Positions 37,685 to 50,873 are shown, counted from the first letter of the stretch. The stretch is 64,000 nt of DNA from Ligustrum vulgare (GCA_963555705.1 OY743168.1:24682139-24746138); one strand, 5' to 3'. A program made the numbers and translations. Notes: generated by a model not told the origin, from the letters alone.

Positions 37685-39382
37685 TGTTCGCTAAAATCGT
37701 ATACCGCAAGTGCACGGTTCGCGTTCAAGTAGTAAAGTGGACCAGAGAAGTCCGGGTTATCGTACCCACAAGGATTGATTGATTTGTAACTAAAATTATT
37801 GATTTCATTTTAAGAGAAAAGTCAAGTAACATAAAAAGTTGGTTTGATGGTGAATACTATCATAAAATTAAAACATGGCAACATGAAAAACTAGTTAATT
37901 AAAGCAAATAGACAATAATATGTGAAAGCTAGAATGAAAACTAATTATCCAAAGTAAACTAATAACAACAAGAACAAGAACTTGGTGACTAACTAAACTA
38001 GAAAATATGAGATAAGGTGAATTTAGTTTTTATAACTACGCTACTTTCTTCTTTCACAAATCAAATAGTGGTAGTCAATCAATTAACCAAATTACATGGG
38101 AAACTCTAAATTAAACCTAACATGTATACTAACTTGCAAATACAATACAAAATATTGACAACATTTTAAGATTACATAAACATAAATCAACATTCCTAAT
38201 CACAAAAAACATAAACATAAATGCCCAACATTCATAAACAACCTAAAATACTTAGTAAGAAATAAACTAGTCAAAAATTCCAACACAATAACATTAACCC
38301 ATAATAAACTAACAACAACATTTAACAAACAACATAAACATATGAATAATACTCAAAATAAAGATTAAAAACAAGAGAATAAAGAAAACTCCCCCTTTTT
38401 GTAAAGTTCTTGAAGTGAAAACCCAAGATTTCTTCACTTCAACACAAGTTCTTCCATCAACCATTAATGTCTTCAACAACCCAAGCACAAAACATTAAAT
38501 GCACAAGAAATAAATGACATTCTTGATGAAAATGTGAGAAAATAACAATACTCAAAAGTTTAAACAACAACAAAATACTTAAATATAAGAAAACATTACT
38601 AAATCATAAAAACATTACTTGAAAATTGCATTAAAGAAGTAAATGTTAAGAAAAATATAAGAAAATTTGAAAAAGGGGCAAGACTTACTTGCTAAACCTA
38701 AAAAATGAGGATTTTTTCTATTTAAACCCCCCAAAAATCACCCAAAAAATCCTAAAAACGCACTAGATCCGCAAAATTCAGCATATGGGCCGAACCAGGT
38801 CGTCTGGGTTGACCCGGTCCGGTCCGGACAGTTTTTTTCTTTCTATTTTATTTTATTTTAAAGGCGCGCGATCGCGCGCGGTAAACTGCGCGCGATCGCG
38901 CAGTTCATTTCAAGGCGCCTGGTTTGTCTCGGGTCTGTTTTGAGGTCCAAGTCGCGAACGCGACTTGGTTCGAGCCACGCGTTCGCGTGGCTCAGCTAGA
39001 GGGTGATTTTGCAGCTAGGTCCCTTCCGTAATTGCCATTAAGTCCTCCATCTTTTAATCTCGAGTAATTTAGTCCCCAACTTTTCAGATTTCTTTTAAAT
39101 ATGTCCTTCTAAAATTGCACTTTAGGCACTTCAAATTTTGAAATCTTGTAATTTGGTCCCTCAATTAATTACGCGGCTTGTCCAAAACTTCCCGGAAGTG
39201 ACAAAATGGTCCCAAACTTCCAATTTCAGCATAATTTGCACTCCTTTTGTGGTTTTTGGCCTCAAACTTGGATATTAACCTATTTAAACACAACATATGC
39301 ATAAATTAGTAGATATTTGCTCAAGATATTCCAAAATATGCTAATTAAAAGGTATAAAAAGTGTATAAAAATGCACTTAACA
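37685..39382 (-). mobile_element. Solo LTR (1.7 kb) with 5-bp target duplication
   Basis: In the plus direction it reads TGTTCGCTAAAATCG...GCACTTAACA. It is flanked by exact GGTTG at 37680-37684 and 39383-39387. On the minus strand it begins TGTTAAGTGCATTTTTATACAC and ends near GTATACGATTTTAGCGAACA, the same family as the LTR at 3470-4875. It contains four CG-rich palindromes (38864-38993). With no internal sequence and matching duplications, it is a solo LTR left by LTR-LTR recombination. Confidence 0.88.
38864..38993. repeat. Four consecutive CpG-rich palindromes inside the solo LTR
   Basis: GCGCGCGATCGCGCGC (38864-38879) is perfect. AACTGCGCGCGATCGCGCAG (from 38884) is near-perfect. CCAAGTCGCG-AA-CGCGACTTGG (38947-38968) and GAGCCACGCG-TT-CGCGTGGCTC (38972-38993) have perfect 10-bp arms. 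The surroundings are AT-rich. Confidence 0.9.
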
Positions 39383-39599
39383 GGTTGTCCTCAATCTTTT
39401 AGATGACTGACATGTGTTGAGCAAATTGTATAATTTGAGATAGAAGATTATTCTAGTCTTCTTTCTTTTCATTGTGATCGGGTTCTAGACCATTTGTAGT
39501 GATTTAAATTCAGATTATTGGATTACATAAAGTGCAAGTGATTCAACCATGAAGATCTTGAATTTCTTCAAGTTCAAGTAAGTTTTAATGCTTTAATTT

Positions 39600-42428
39600 T
39601 AGATAGAAGCATGCAACTAAAGTTTACATAAACAAATATGTACAAAATATAACTCCTATAAATAGAAGATATGATAGGATATTTTCTTTACACTCCCCCT
39701 CAAGTTGGGAGTGCGAGGTTGGAGAGTGGATATCTCGCACTGTAACGACCCGGCTCCCTCGCTGGGGCCTTCTCCGTGTCGTACACATGGTCTTTCCACT
39801 CCCCTTAGTCGTCTTGGTCCTCAAGGGCTGCCGCCTCGTTTCCAGGAAGTGAATTTTTGCCTTCCATGGGTTTCGAACTTTGTACATAGGGGTTATGTAC
39901 AAAGATTCTTAGAAACCCACTACCATTAATTTTATCTCTCATGTGATGACAATTCATTTCTATATGTCTCGTTCGCTCATGGAAGACAGGGTTTGCAGCA
40001 ATGTGGAGAGCTTCCTTATTGTCGCAAAACAACAAAGCTGGTTCTTGATGCATTATCCCCAAATCCCTAAGTAAGTATCACAATCAAGTCAATTCACAAC
40101 AAGTTCCAGTCATAGCCCGTATTCAGCCTCAGCTGATGAAAGCGACACGGTCTTTTGACGATTTGATCTCCAAGAAATAAGTGAAGGTTCAAGAAACACG
40201 CAGTAGTCTTTGGTAGATCTCCCAGTAAGTGGACAATCTGCCCAATCCGAGTCACCGTACGCTATTAACCTGAGATCATTATTTGAAGAAAACAGAAGAC
40301 CCTAACCAGGAGCATTTTTGAGATAACGCACCACTCTAAGAGTTGTCTCCATACGAGTCTTTCTCGGCTGATGCATAAACCGACTTAATACATGAACTGC
40401 ATAAGTGATATCCGGTCTTGACACTGTTAAATATATAAGTCTTCCAACCAACCTCCTATAACGACCTTGATCTTTGAGTAAATCACTCTTATCAGCCAAT
40501 TTCAATCCTCTTTCCATAGGTGTATCAATTGGGGCCGCACCCAATAGTCCAACATCCTTAATGATTTCTAATGCATACTTGCGTTAGGAAATGAAAATCC
40601 CATTTTTGGAAGCAGAGACTTCAATGCCAAGGAAATATTTTAAGTCACCAAGGTCTCTGATATGAAACTGACTATGTAAAAATTTTGGTCACAGCAATAC
40701 TATGGGGATCATTGCCAGTAATAAGAATATCATCAACATAAATCAATAAGACAGTGAATGACTTGCCTTGTTTTCTGGTGAAGAGAGAGTAATCAGCCCA
40801 TGACTGTACATAACCAGCTGAGCGAATAGCTTTGGAGAATTTGGAAAACTGTTGGCGAGAGGCTTGTTTGAGGTACAATGACTTGTGGAGGCGACGCACC
40901 AAGTCTTCCTCCCCCTGTTGCCGAAGTCCTGGAGGTAGAGACATGTAGATCTCCTCGTGTAAGTTACTTTGAAGAAAAGCATTATTCACATCCATTTGAT
41001 GAAGTGACTAGCCCTGGGCAGTAGCCAAAGCAAGTAAGCAGCGTACTGTAATTATCTTAGCTGTGGGTGAAAAGTTATCTTGATAGTCAACACCCTCGAG
41101 CTGAGTGATGCCCTTTTGCCAAGCGGGATAACCGATGAAAATTGATGGCATGGAGTGAGTGTCAAATTTATGTGATGTGTGAACATTGGTTGCATAGGTG
41201 AGACACCCAAAAATGGGAAGATGAGAATAAGATGGGGGTTTGGAGTAAAGCAACTCAAATGGGGTTTTAAAAGAAATTATCGGTGAAGGTAGACGATTGA
41301 TGATATGAACAGCGGTGAGAGCACATTCCCCCCAAAATTTAGTAGGGAATTGAGCGTGAAATTTTAGAGTTCTAGCTATTTGCAGAATATGACGATGTTT
41401 ACGTTCTACAACCCCATTTTGTTGAGGTGTGTAGACACATGTATGTTGAAAAATAACGCCATTGTCTTGAAAAAATGAATGAAGTGAGAGAAATTCACCG
41501 CCGTTGTCTCTTCGAAAAGTTTTAATATGAGACCCAAATTGTGTGAGAGCATAGTTAAAAAAGCATTTGAGAAGTGTTTGTGTTTCATCTTTTTGTCGCA
41601 TCAAGAAAATCCATGTAAAATGCGTATAATCATCAACAATAGTGAGAAAATAATGGGAACCAGAAAGAGAAGGGTGTCGATAATGACCCCAAATATCACA
41701 ATGAATAATCTAGTGCTGAAAGGTAAACGAGTTTGCTTTTCCAAAGGATATATGGCAAGCATTATTAAATTGAACATAAAAATGCAAGATTTTTTTTGCA
41801 ATAAAATTTAAACGTGAAGGTGATATATGGCCGAGATGGCTATGCTAGAGATCGGTGGAGTTGGTAGTGAGGTTGCAGGCTGGTCGGTTCATGGATGAGG
41901 AACGGTTGGCTAAATATTTATTTGTCGCTAATGCCACCAAATAGTATAGTCCATCCCGTTGTTTACCCAAACCAATCGTCCTCCTCGTATCCAGATACTA
42001 GAAAATACACCAATAAGGATAAAATGTTACTGAACAGCTCAAACCCCTTGTCAAATGACTAACAGACATTAAATCAACTTTAAATGTGGGATTAGACAAC
42101 ACATCATGTAGGTAACAAACATAATTTAGAGGAAAAGTTCCGGTAGCAACAATTTTCGCCTTTTCTCCACTAGGAAAAGATACGGGCGACAATGAATGGT
42201 TCTCAATTTTATGCCATAAATTGGATGATGAGGTAATGTGGTCCATTGCTCTACTATCAATAATCCAATTAAGGGAAGAGACTTTAGACAAACCTGACTT
42301 TGTCACCACATTTGCTTCGGAACCAGTACCCTCATCATGATTAATAAGTGACAGCAGTTGCTTGAGTTGGTCTTTCGTCAATGAAATTGGAGGTCTTTCT
42401 GATACATTGATATTATATTTTCTTTACA
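39600..42428 (-). pseudogene. Decayed Ty1/copia retrotransposon
   Basis: Minus-strand fragments appear in copia order. The end of gag and protease (WIIDSRAMDHIT, 41998-42381) is followed by integrase (FRRDNGGEFLS, YTPQQNGVVERKHRHI, 41008-41604). Part of the gap to RT is deleted, so FIGYPAWQKG runs straight into GVDYQDNFSP. RT follows (DVNNAFLQSNLHEEIYM, LLIYVDDILITGND, 40672-40995), then the GRLIYLTVSRPDITYAV block (40302-40544) and the RNase H end ([16 protein letters not shown], 39805-40062). A polypurine tract (AACTTGAGGGGGAG, minus) precedes an LTR starting TGTAAAGAAAATATCC at 39692. The 5' end is truncated near 42428. A GC-rich block at about 39743-39875, starting TGTAACGACCCGG, interrupts the 3' end and may be a further insertion. 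Confidence 0.85.
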
Positions 42429-42718
42429 GATTTCATGTCCTAAGACATTGCTCTCAATTTTTTAAAGCTTTTACTTACAATGTTATTAGTAATATCATTA
42501 GAAGATGACCATAAACTTGTTGAGCTATTGTTCCTTGAGTTATCTTATTATTGATTAGAATTGGAAATTTGGGAATCATTGCCATAAGATGTTTATTTAG
42601 TTATGACCCACTTCTTCATTTTGATAACTTTGCTTTACGCATACTGGGATTTGGAAAATTTAAGGAAATTTTTTTTAGCTCATCGAACATAATGTTTCTG
42701 ACTAAGCTTCTATTCTTT

Positions 42719-42887
42719 AACGCAATAATTACAATTTATAAACCAATTTATAAATAACATAATTTTTCAAACCACTTTTTAACCACACACATGTTCTATA
42801 TCCACTTTTTTATTTTTTAACCACATATTTTTCCTAAAAAATATAAATAAACAAATTTATAATTGCTACAGCAGTGCCTTAGATAGT
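42719..42887. mobile_element. MITE-like copy of the AT-rich family seen at 11-12.6 kb, inverted
   Basis: On the minus strand it shows the same order of motifs (GGCACTG start, AAATATGTGGTTAAAAA, GTGTGGTTAAAAAGTGGTTTG, TTTATAAATTGGTTTATAAA) as the 11.6-12.6 kb copies. Confidence 0.45.
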
Positions 42888-43202
42888 AACATTTTCTGAA
42901 TAAGTCATATCAGTTCACAATCTGCGTGAAGATTGGTACCATTTTAATATGCTTAGGCTTTTCCCACCTGCATTTGTGTATCATGCTGTTCATTGTCTTA
43001 TCATTTTGAGTTGTTATAAGAATTTCTGGTCAAGGTATGTCTTGCTACCCTGTGCTCATTTGTGAAATATATGATTGTTGAATGCAATTACAGAAGTGCT
43101 CATAAATTCTGACAATATAGTGGTGATATTCTATAAGTTCCTAAGAATTTGTTGCAGTAAATGCATTTGAGTTCTAATTACAAACCTTTTTCTTCTATTC
43201 AG

Positions 43203-46200
43203 TTACTAAGGCTTCTTGCAGAGGAAAGTGGTGCCATGTCTTCAGAATCTGTAGAAAATGAACATGCTTTGGAAAATGGCATAGATGCCATATCTTCAAA
43301 CATGGGAAGAACCTCTATTGATGACGAGTGCAAGAAGGAGAAGCAACTAAAGTATAAGAATGCTTGTCAGGAGAAGTTTTCGAGTGCCGAGACAGTGTCC
43401 AAGTCTAAACACGAAGAGGAAAAAGGGCTTGGCAATAGTCAGAAGAAGATAAGTCACAACCTATCTATCACTGATCAAGCATTTATCCAATCCAGCTTTG
43501 TATTTGATGAAAAACAATTGGAAGAGATAAGTTATCCAAGGAAAGTGGCAGTTCTATACGAGGTTCTTTCAACTTGTCTGGCAGATACACCTGAAGACGA
43601 CAAGAAATGCACCGGGCAAAGAAAGGGATATGATGCAAGACATCGTGTGGCATTACAGTTTCTAGCTTCCTGGTTTAATGTGAAGTGGATAAAACTGGTA
43701 CACTTACATGTTACTGATATATTCAATTGTCCAGCTATATGTTGTGCAAACCAGACTCGGAATTTTTGTAGTATAATATTTTGTGTTATAATGCTTTAAG
43801 TTGATTGTTATGGATAAGAATGTCAAGTAGTTTTGCATTTTGTATGAGATATGATGGACCTAGCTGAGGAATGTTATATTATGTTAAATTTACGTGCTAG
43901 GATTGTGTCAGCAATAGTGTAGATCTGTGTATCAACAACAAAAAGTAGCAGACCCTATCTATCTTGTGAACTGAATTGTTGGGGAAATGTGAAGGATTTT
44001 ATGTTAATGTCCTTGTATCCAAGCAAAGTGAAGTGCATATTGGTAATTCTAAATCCAGCATAAAAAATGATATCATAAATTATAAAGTCTTCTAGCAGGC
44101 TGACAACATGCTTTGGCCAATTAGAAGGTGAAATTTATAGGTATATTCAAGTTTGTTTGATCAAATGATTCTTGCAGATGACGTTTATATTTCCATTAAT
44201 GTTGTGAAATATTTTTTACCTGTTGTAGATATCTGCTATAGTATTCCGAGGAGTATAAACAAAGTTGGTGTTGATGAAAACATTTTTCCAAACAAAGAAA
44301 GCAAATGTGAATCGCCATATCCTGTATTTAATGATTTTGATTTAGGATATTTTTTGATAAAAAAAGTTTAAAGAATAAATAATGAATTTTCTGTTGCCAT
44401 AATAGTGTTGTATCTCTTTTACCTGTAGCAAAAAATTGTTAAATCAGAGTATAACCAAGGTTGGTGTTGATGCTCAATGCTTTGTCGAAACAAAGAAAGC
44501 AAATGTGACTTGACATAGTTCATGATTTTGATTTAGGGTATAAGGACCAAGTCATTTCTGTCCTATATTCTTCTCGAAAGATGTTATATCTTTCTTTACT
44601 ATCCATCTTTAAGAGAAAATAACTACTAAGAAGTACTGAATCTGATACATGTCTATGCCAATTAAAACTCAGATAATATGTCAAACTTTCATGTGAAGAG
44701 CATTATATTGCTGTTGAGAAGATTATCCCAACTTAGAATTTTTTATGAGATTTTATAGTCATATGATTTTGGCTCGGTTTTGCATCTCATTTGTCTTTTC
44801 AAGAAATTATGTCTTCGCAGGAAGCCATGGAAACAATGATTGCTTGTTCTGCAATGGCTCTACTAAAAGAGGAAGAATCAGAGGAAAAAACCCACTCTCC
44901 AAAAATCTCATGGGCTAACTGGAAATGTGGAAGTATCATAGGTGCTGCTGCATTAACTGGAGGAACCTTAATGGCAATTACTGGCAGTATGGTACCTTTT
45001 ACTTTCTTGGATTCTTTGTGCATATTCCAAGAACTTGCTCAGATACTTCTGATCAAAGCAAACAAGATTTTTTTTTTTATGAAATATACACATTTACTCT
45101 TTCACATACTCTACATCAGGTTTAGCTGCTCCAACCATTGCTGCAGGGTTTGGTGCTTTAGCACCCACATTAGGAACTATAGTCCCGGTGATCGGAGCAA
45201 GTGGGTTTGCTGCTGTTGCCACTGCCGCAGGAAGTGTTGCAGGTTCTGTTGCTATCGCTGCATCTTTTGGTGGTGAGTATGTAGATGAATGGTAGGGTAG
45301 CAAAATACGTGCAATTTTTTTTTCTTATGTATCTTAATATAAAGCTTGTGATTTAGCTATTACTGATGCTATGCTCTTCATGCCATGAAATGACAATTTT
45401 ATGACCTCAATCCCTCTGATAAAAAAAAAAAAAAAATCAGATTTTTATGTTTCTTAGTCCAATCTAATATGTCTCTCTGATATTTCAACGACCAAGCTGC
45501 TGGAGCTGGACTTACAGGTTATAAAATGGCTAGAAGAATTGGAGACATTGATGAATTTGACTTCAAAGCGATATGAGAAAATCATAACCAAGGAGTGAGT
45601 TTTAAAGCTTTGCCTAAATAGAAAAAAGGAGAGAAGTTTCATCCCTGTTAGCTTGTTTAATTTGATTAATTGGATATGTTACGGTCCATGTAGAAAACTT
45701 GTGTTTTGTTTGTGGGCACGTGCATTTTTTGCATTTCCTTATTTTAAGGTTACTTTGTCAGCGGCTAGCGGTTGAGATCTTGGTGTCCGGATTTGTTTTT
45801 GAGGAGGACGATTTGGTAAGACCTTGGGAAAGACAACATGATAACTTGGAGAGGTATGGCTTGATATCTTCTCTTGTCGAGGTCTTTTCTTGCACATTTT
45901 ACTGCTACAAATGATAATATCAAGTTATGACTCTCTTGTTGAGGTCCGGTCAGGCGTGGTGGTTGGCAAAGCAAGTGAAGTTAACACCTTCATATTATTC
46001 TTTCAAAAATTTAAAATTTTGTCTAGTGAAATTCCTTGGTTATGATGTCGCATGTCTCTTTACCAAATGTATAATTGAAAAATTGATGGGTTACAGTTCC
46101 CCTGGCTTCATGATTTCACTGTCAGTAACGGTATTCTTCTGAACATGTTTTATAACGCTGTTATTTCTTTATATTTCTTAGGTATGCACTGCAGTGGGAG

Positions 46201-47891
46201 TCTAAGAATCTAATTTCTATAAGCAAAGGAATTCAAGAATGGCTTACTTCACGTAAATGATTTTGTCCTCGTTGTTGATTATAATGCATTAACCAGCTAC
46301 CTCCACTGGAATGTGCATTGACATAAACATGACTACTTTCTATAGAAATCGCCAAGCAAATGATAAGGCAAGGTGCTAAGATGACTGTACTAGGCTCGCT
46401 TGTGACGGAGTTTGCTTGGCCAGCGACACTACTTACTCTTACTGACTTCATTGATAGCAAATGGGCAATTTTTGTGGACAGGTACAGGTTTTCCTAGTCA
46501 CTTGATTGTCACTAAGATACAAATATTGAGAAGGGAAATAAGTTGTTCAAGATTAATTTCCATTGAAATTGAATGTTTATGGTAGGACATATATGTAATT
46601 AGATTTGCAACTGTATGATGTGTAGCAATTCTTTCTTATATTTGATTCCATTTTGTATAGATCCGATAAGGCTGGAAAACTGCTTGCTGAAGTATTGTTA
46701 AAGAGGTTGCAAGGAGATAGGTACCTAATGGAAAAGAGGAAATTGTGATTATTCTTATTTAATTACGTTCGAAACTCGGAGTTTTTTCATTTCCAGTTGT
46801 TCAATCAAATTTCCAGGCCTGTGACACTTGTCAATTTCTCCCTTGGTACAAGAGTTATTTTCAGCTGTCTCCAGATTTTAGCTGAAAGTGAAAATGGTGG
46901 TAACACCTTTTAGCTGACTAACTAATCTATGGCACAGTTTATATTGCTCTATCCTAAAATTAATAATATATTGTGCTAAGCCTTTAAGAAAAATGAATGG
47001 TCCTCCTCCTAACAACTTAACTTTTTAAGTGGGAACTCCTCGGCCAAAAGGAAGTATCTTTTTAAGTTCTGTATTCTATAATACTAATTCACTCCCCTGA
47101 TATTTGTCAGCTGGACTTGTGGAAAGAGTTGTTTTACTTGGAGCACCCATTGAAATTAAAGATACGAACTGGGAAGCTACTCGAAAGGCATTATTGCTTT
47201 ACCTTCTGCACTCATATTCACAAATATCGATACATTTATAACATTCTCTAGTATATAGGTGGTGGCTGGGAGGTTTTTGAATGCATATTCTACTAATCAT
47301 TGGATACTTGGAATTACATTTCGTGCCAAGTATGCAACTCTTAATTCTACTATGAAAATGTTAGGACATCATACATTTCTATTTTTGAGATATGTAAAAA
47401 TGATTTGTTGCCCGAATCGGGCACACGATGTTACCCTATACAAACACATGTTGGGTACACATGTGCCTGTATTGGGCAACATAGTGTGCCCGATTCAGGC
47501 AACAGATCATTTCTATTGAAATATGTGCTTATTTGTGTCAATACTAAATAGGAGAAAAAGAAGTGAATTTTGTTGTCCATTCTCTTGCTTTTTGATTTTC
47601 CATATTTGATGTTGCCAATTCCAATAATAGTCTCCTGACGCGAGGACTAGTGGGTATTCAACCAGTGGAAGTGCTTGGAATTGAAAATGTAAATATTATT
47701 TGTAATGCTGGTCGGTCAACATAGCATAGGGATTTCAATCTTTGTCTTATCGTGGCTCTCCATTGCAGGTTAACGTAACTAGCATAATTGAGGGTCACTC
47801 CTCCTATCTCTGGCATACCCATGAGATCCTAGAACAGCTCGAACTGGATACTTGTTATCCTATTTTCAGTTCTCCTGCTATCGAAACATAA
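43203..47891 (+). pseudogene. TMCO4-like / DUF726 membrane protein gene, 5' truncated with in-frame stop
   Basis: Thirteen exons splice in phase: 43203-43697, 44821-44986, 45120-45272, 45497-45594, 45762-45853, 46182-46252, 46346-46481, 46661-46720, 46817-46899, 47111-47187, 47259-47329, 47631-47688 and 47769-47891. Family landmarks are an acidic N-terminal part, GYDARHRVALQFLASWFNVKWIKL, a Gly/Ala-rich membrane segment (IIGAAALTGGTLMAITG, then GFGALAPTLGTIVPVIGA), GYKMARRIGDIDEF, RLAVEILVSGF, a lipase-like elbow (VNFSLGTRV) and EGHSSYLWHTHEILEQLELD before the TAA. Related proteins are uncharacterised endomembrane alpha/beta-hydrolase-like proteins. Defects: TGA at 45574-45576 where the family has Gly; the elbow's first Gly (GXSXG) is Asn; one intron donor is GC (47188); and the expected first exon (about 110 residues) is not found upstream, where a decayed copia element lies. 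It is probably a pseudogene, unless the stop is a sequencing error. Confidence 0.82.
45574..45576 (+). other. In-frame TGA in exon 4 of the TMCO4-like gene
   Basis: The codon lies in ...FKAI-stop-ENHNQG... inside an otherwise well-conserved exon with good splice sites. Relatives, as recalled, have Gly here (GGA to TGA is one change). It would cut the protein near its middle, before the hydrolase-like part. Confidence 0.8.
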
Positions 47892-48643
47892 TTCGTAGTT
47901 TGTGCTGAAATTCTGGCATGGAGTGTAATTTCATCAGAGGTTTCATTCTTGTCGGAAATGGAGGTTTGGATCAAATTATAAGTGTTACTGTAGTCGGTTT
48001 GTGTATTATTGAACCGATGATATTTCATTAGTAAGCAGCATTGTGTGTTCAGTGTTCTAAGTAAATGCTTCATATGAAGGATATACCTACTAACATACAA
48101 CTGTTTGTTTCAAATTGCATCATTTTTTATCCCATTTGTCTCTTATTTTAGAGGACATGTCGTTATTAATAATAAAAGGACACTACTTATAAAGGACAAA
48201 TTTATCACAATAAGTCTACCAACACAATCACCTTGACAATGAGCTTGATCCATACCGATATTTCGCAATATTTTAGAAAACACACGTATCGTGATATTTT
48301 GAAATTTCTTTTTTCATCGATGAGTGAAATTTCTCGCCAGCTCTACCAGCCTTCATCGACGAGTTATAACTCCATTTTCTCCGATGAATTATGACCAACA
48401 TCTGGTTGTCGACCTCTAAATGAAGGGATTACTCTGGTAGCTCATCAAAAATACAAAGAATGTTGGTGGAAGAATTTATATTTTCTTTGATTTTTAGCTG
48501 TCGACAGAGCGTCACCATGTCGGAATTGGGTATGTATTTTTTCCTTGATTTTAGCTCGGATTAGGTAGCTTGTAAATTTTGTGCAATTAATTTCCTTATG
48601 TATAAAAACGTTAATGAAGAAATTTCTTGGATTATGTTAATTT
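47892..48643. other. 3' flank of the TMCO4-like gene; nothing else seen
   Basis: The 3' UTR probably extends through about 48100-48200. No other coding or repeat feature is supported before the Tat element's target duplication. Confidence 0.5.
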
Positions 48644-48648
48644 CTTAC

Positions 48649-49308
48649 TGTTGACCACAAAATCTGGTAGGATCTTGGATTAACACGTTTCAGCTCTACC
48701 CTCTTAAACACGTGGATCTCCTGCACACTAGGACAAACAATCAGCTTGCAAAGGGGGCCGATGTGGCTCCCGTTTGCACTCCGATGCCTAAGTCAGTACT
48801 CATTTTAAGTAAATATAAATTAGGTGCGGGAAATATAAGTGTGTAAAAGAGAGAAAAGGGAGTGAGATTTTATATATTGAGTTTCTAACATTTTCCTTGG
48901 AGGCAAGTATGCTCTATTTATAGAAGGAGTTTTTGTTTAGGATTGCGACACGTGGCGGACTTTACACGTGTATCTACCCTAGCTTTTGGAGAAGAGGGTC
49001 TTACTTTTTGACAGTAATCATTGCTACGTTTGGTAGGGGATGGACGCCTGTTACTTTTTGATAAAGGCAGTGTCACATCTTTGACTCCATCCATTGTCTC
49101 ATCATTCATCCGAGGCGCTACCATGGAGCGCCCTGGTTAAACATAAAACACCTTGGCTAGTCATAAACCAGTCCAGCTAAAGAAGTTCATGCGCTGTACC
49201 ACCTCGACAGTTGACCCAAGGAAATATCCTAAGCTTCTGCCATGGGCCAAGGTTTATTGGGCCCTCGCTGGTGGTTCACTGTACTCCATTTTGGGCTTGG
49301 TCTCAACA
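48649..49308 (-). repeat. 3' LTR of the Tat element (660 bp)
   Basis: TGTTGACCACAAAATCTGG at the left to GGTCTCAACA at the right. It keeps a segment around TATAAATTAGGTGCGGGAAA (48815-48895) that is deleted in the 5' LTR. Confidence 0.9.
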
Positions 49309-49675
49309 CTAGTCCCTCAGATCTAAGTAGCTTAAGGCATTCATGTTTTCTGGTTAGATCTGTTTTTGACAATCATTTGGACATTTTTTATTTATACTCC
49401 GTAACACTTGCATTTATTAGTTTGGATGAACTCCTATTGATGGTGTTAATACGTTCAACCCATACGCAGTGATCGCAGTTCAGGCTTATAAGAGTCATTG
49501 TTTTAACAAAGTTCAAGCATAGTGGAGATATATTGTCCTATAAACAAAATAATTTAGGCATTTTTACTATCCGTTATGTTTACAGATAGCACTTGGTGCA
49601 ATCTTTAATGTAACTCACTTAAGATTTTCATTAAATTATATGGAGACATTGTGACCACCGAAGAGGAATTTGGTT

Positions 49676-50873
49676 TTATTGAAAATAGCGACGAAGGTGA
49701 TCTATGTTCCAAGGATTACACAAAGGTACCCCAGATAGGTCTTCGATCATGTACGTACCGGGTACCACCTCCGAGGCGACTCTGTACGGGCGTTCCCAGT
49801 TAGGACCTAAAGTCCCTACTCCTGGTTCTTGAGTAGAGGGAAGAACCTTTTTGAGGACTAAATCCCTAATGTTAAAGTGTCGACCCTTTACCCTTTTGTT
49901 GTAGTAGCAGGCCATTTTTTCATGGTACTTTGTCATTACTATCTGAGAGTCACTCCGCTTTTCCAGGAGGAAATCTAAGCTAGCTCTCTGTGCTTCTTTG
50001 TTTCCCGCTTCGTCATAATGGATTTGACGAAGAGAAGGCATCCCAATTTCAACTGGACATACCGCCTCAGATCCATATGCCAGGGAGAAAGGTGTTTCGC
50101 CAGTGGCAGTGTGCGAGGTGGTCCGAAGTCCATAATACTTGTGGGAGTTCATCTACCCATGCGTCTTTTTTGGATTCCAACTTCCTCTTTAGGGTGTTTT
50201 TTATGGTCTTATTCACGGCTTCCACCTGCCCATTAGCTTGTGGATAATGCGGAGACGAAAATAATTTCTTAATTCCCAAATCGTCGCACAATTCATCAAT
50301 GCTTCTATTTTTGAACTGTTTTGCGTTATCACTGACCAACGAGTGCAGTATTCCAAATCTGCATATAACATTCTTTCAGATGAACTTGGTGGTGTTGGCT
50401 TCGGTAATCCTCATCAGGGGTTCCGCCTCGACCCACTTGGTGAAATAGTCAATTGCCACTATTGCAAAACAATTGTTACCAGCTCCCCTAGGCATAGGAC
50501 CAATAATATCTACCCCCCACTTCGCAAAAGGCCAAGGGCTAGTTACCACAGTCAACTTGTGATGTGGCTGATGTGGTATGGTTTCATGCCTTTGACATTT
50601 ATCGCATTTGCGGACGAAGTCGTGGGAATCCTTTCGCATAGTCGGCCAAAAATACCCCTGTTTGAGGGCTTTCCGAGCCAGTGATAACGCCCCAGCGTGG
50701 TTGCCGCATATGCCCTCATAGATTTCTTTCATTACATACTGTCCTTCCTCCGGACCGACACATCTCAGCAAAGGGGAGGTATAACTCCGTTTATAAAGTA
50801 GATCATCTAAGAGTATGAAATTTGCGGCATATCTCCGTTCCTGGCTCAATGGAAGAAGTAGACAAATGCTCAA
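49676..50873 (-). pseudogene. Integrase of the Tat element
   Basis: Three overlapping minus-strand frames (50376-50873, 50067-50339, 49676-50152) together hold the zinc-binding part (CDKCQRHE preceded by HAG), the first catalytic Asp (WGVDIIGPMP), DYFTKWVEAEPL, the second Asp (VSDNAKQFKN), the catalytic Glu (PQANGQVEAVNKTI) and the C-terminal NIRDLVLKKVLP region. Frame changes between them indicate small indels. It would have joined element cDNA to host DNA. Confidence 0.85.
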
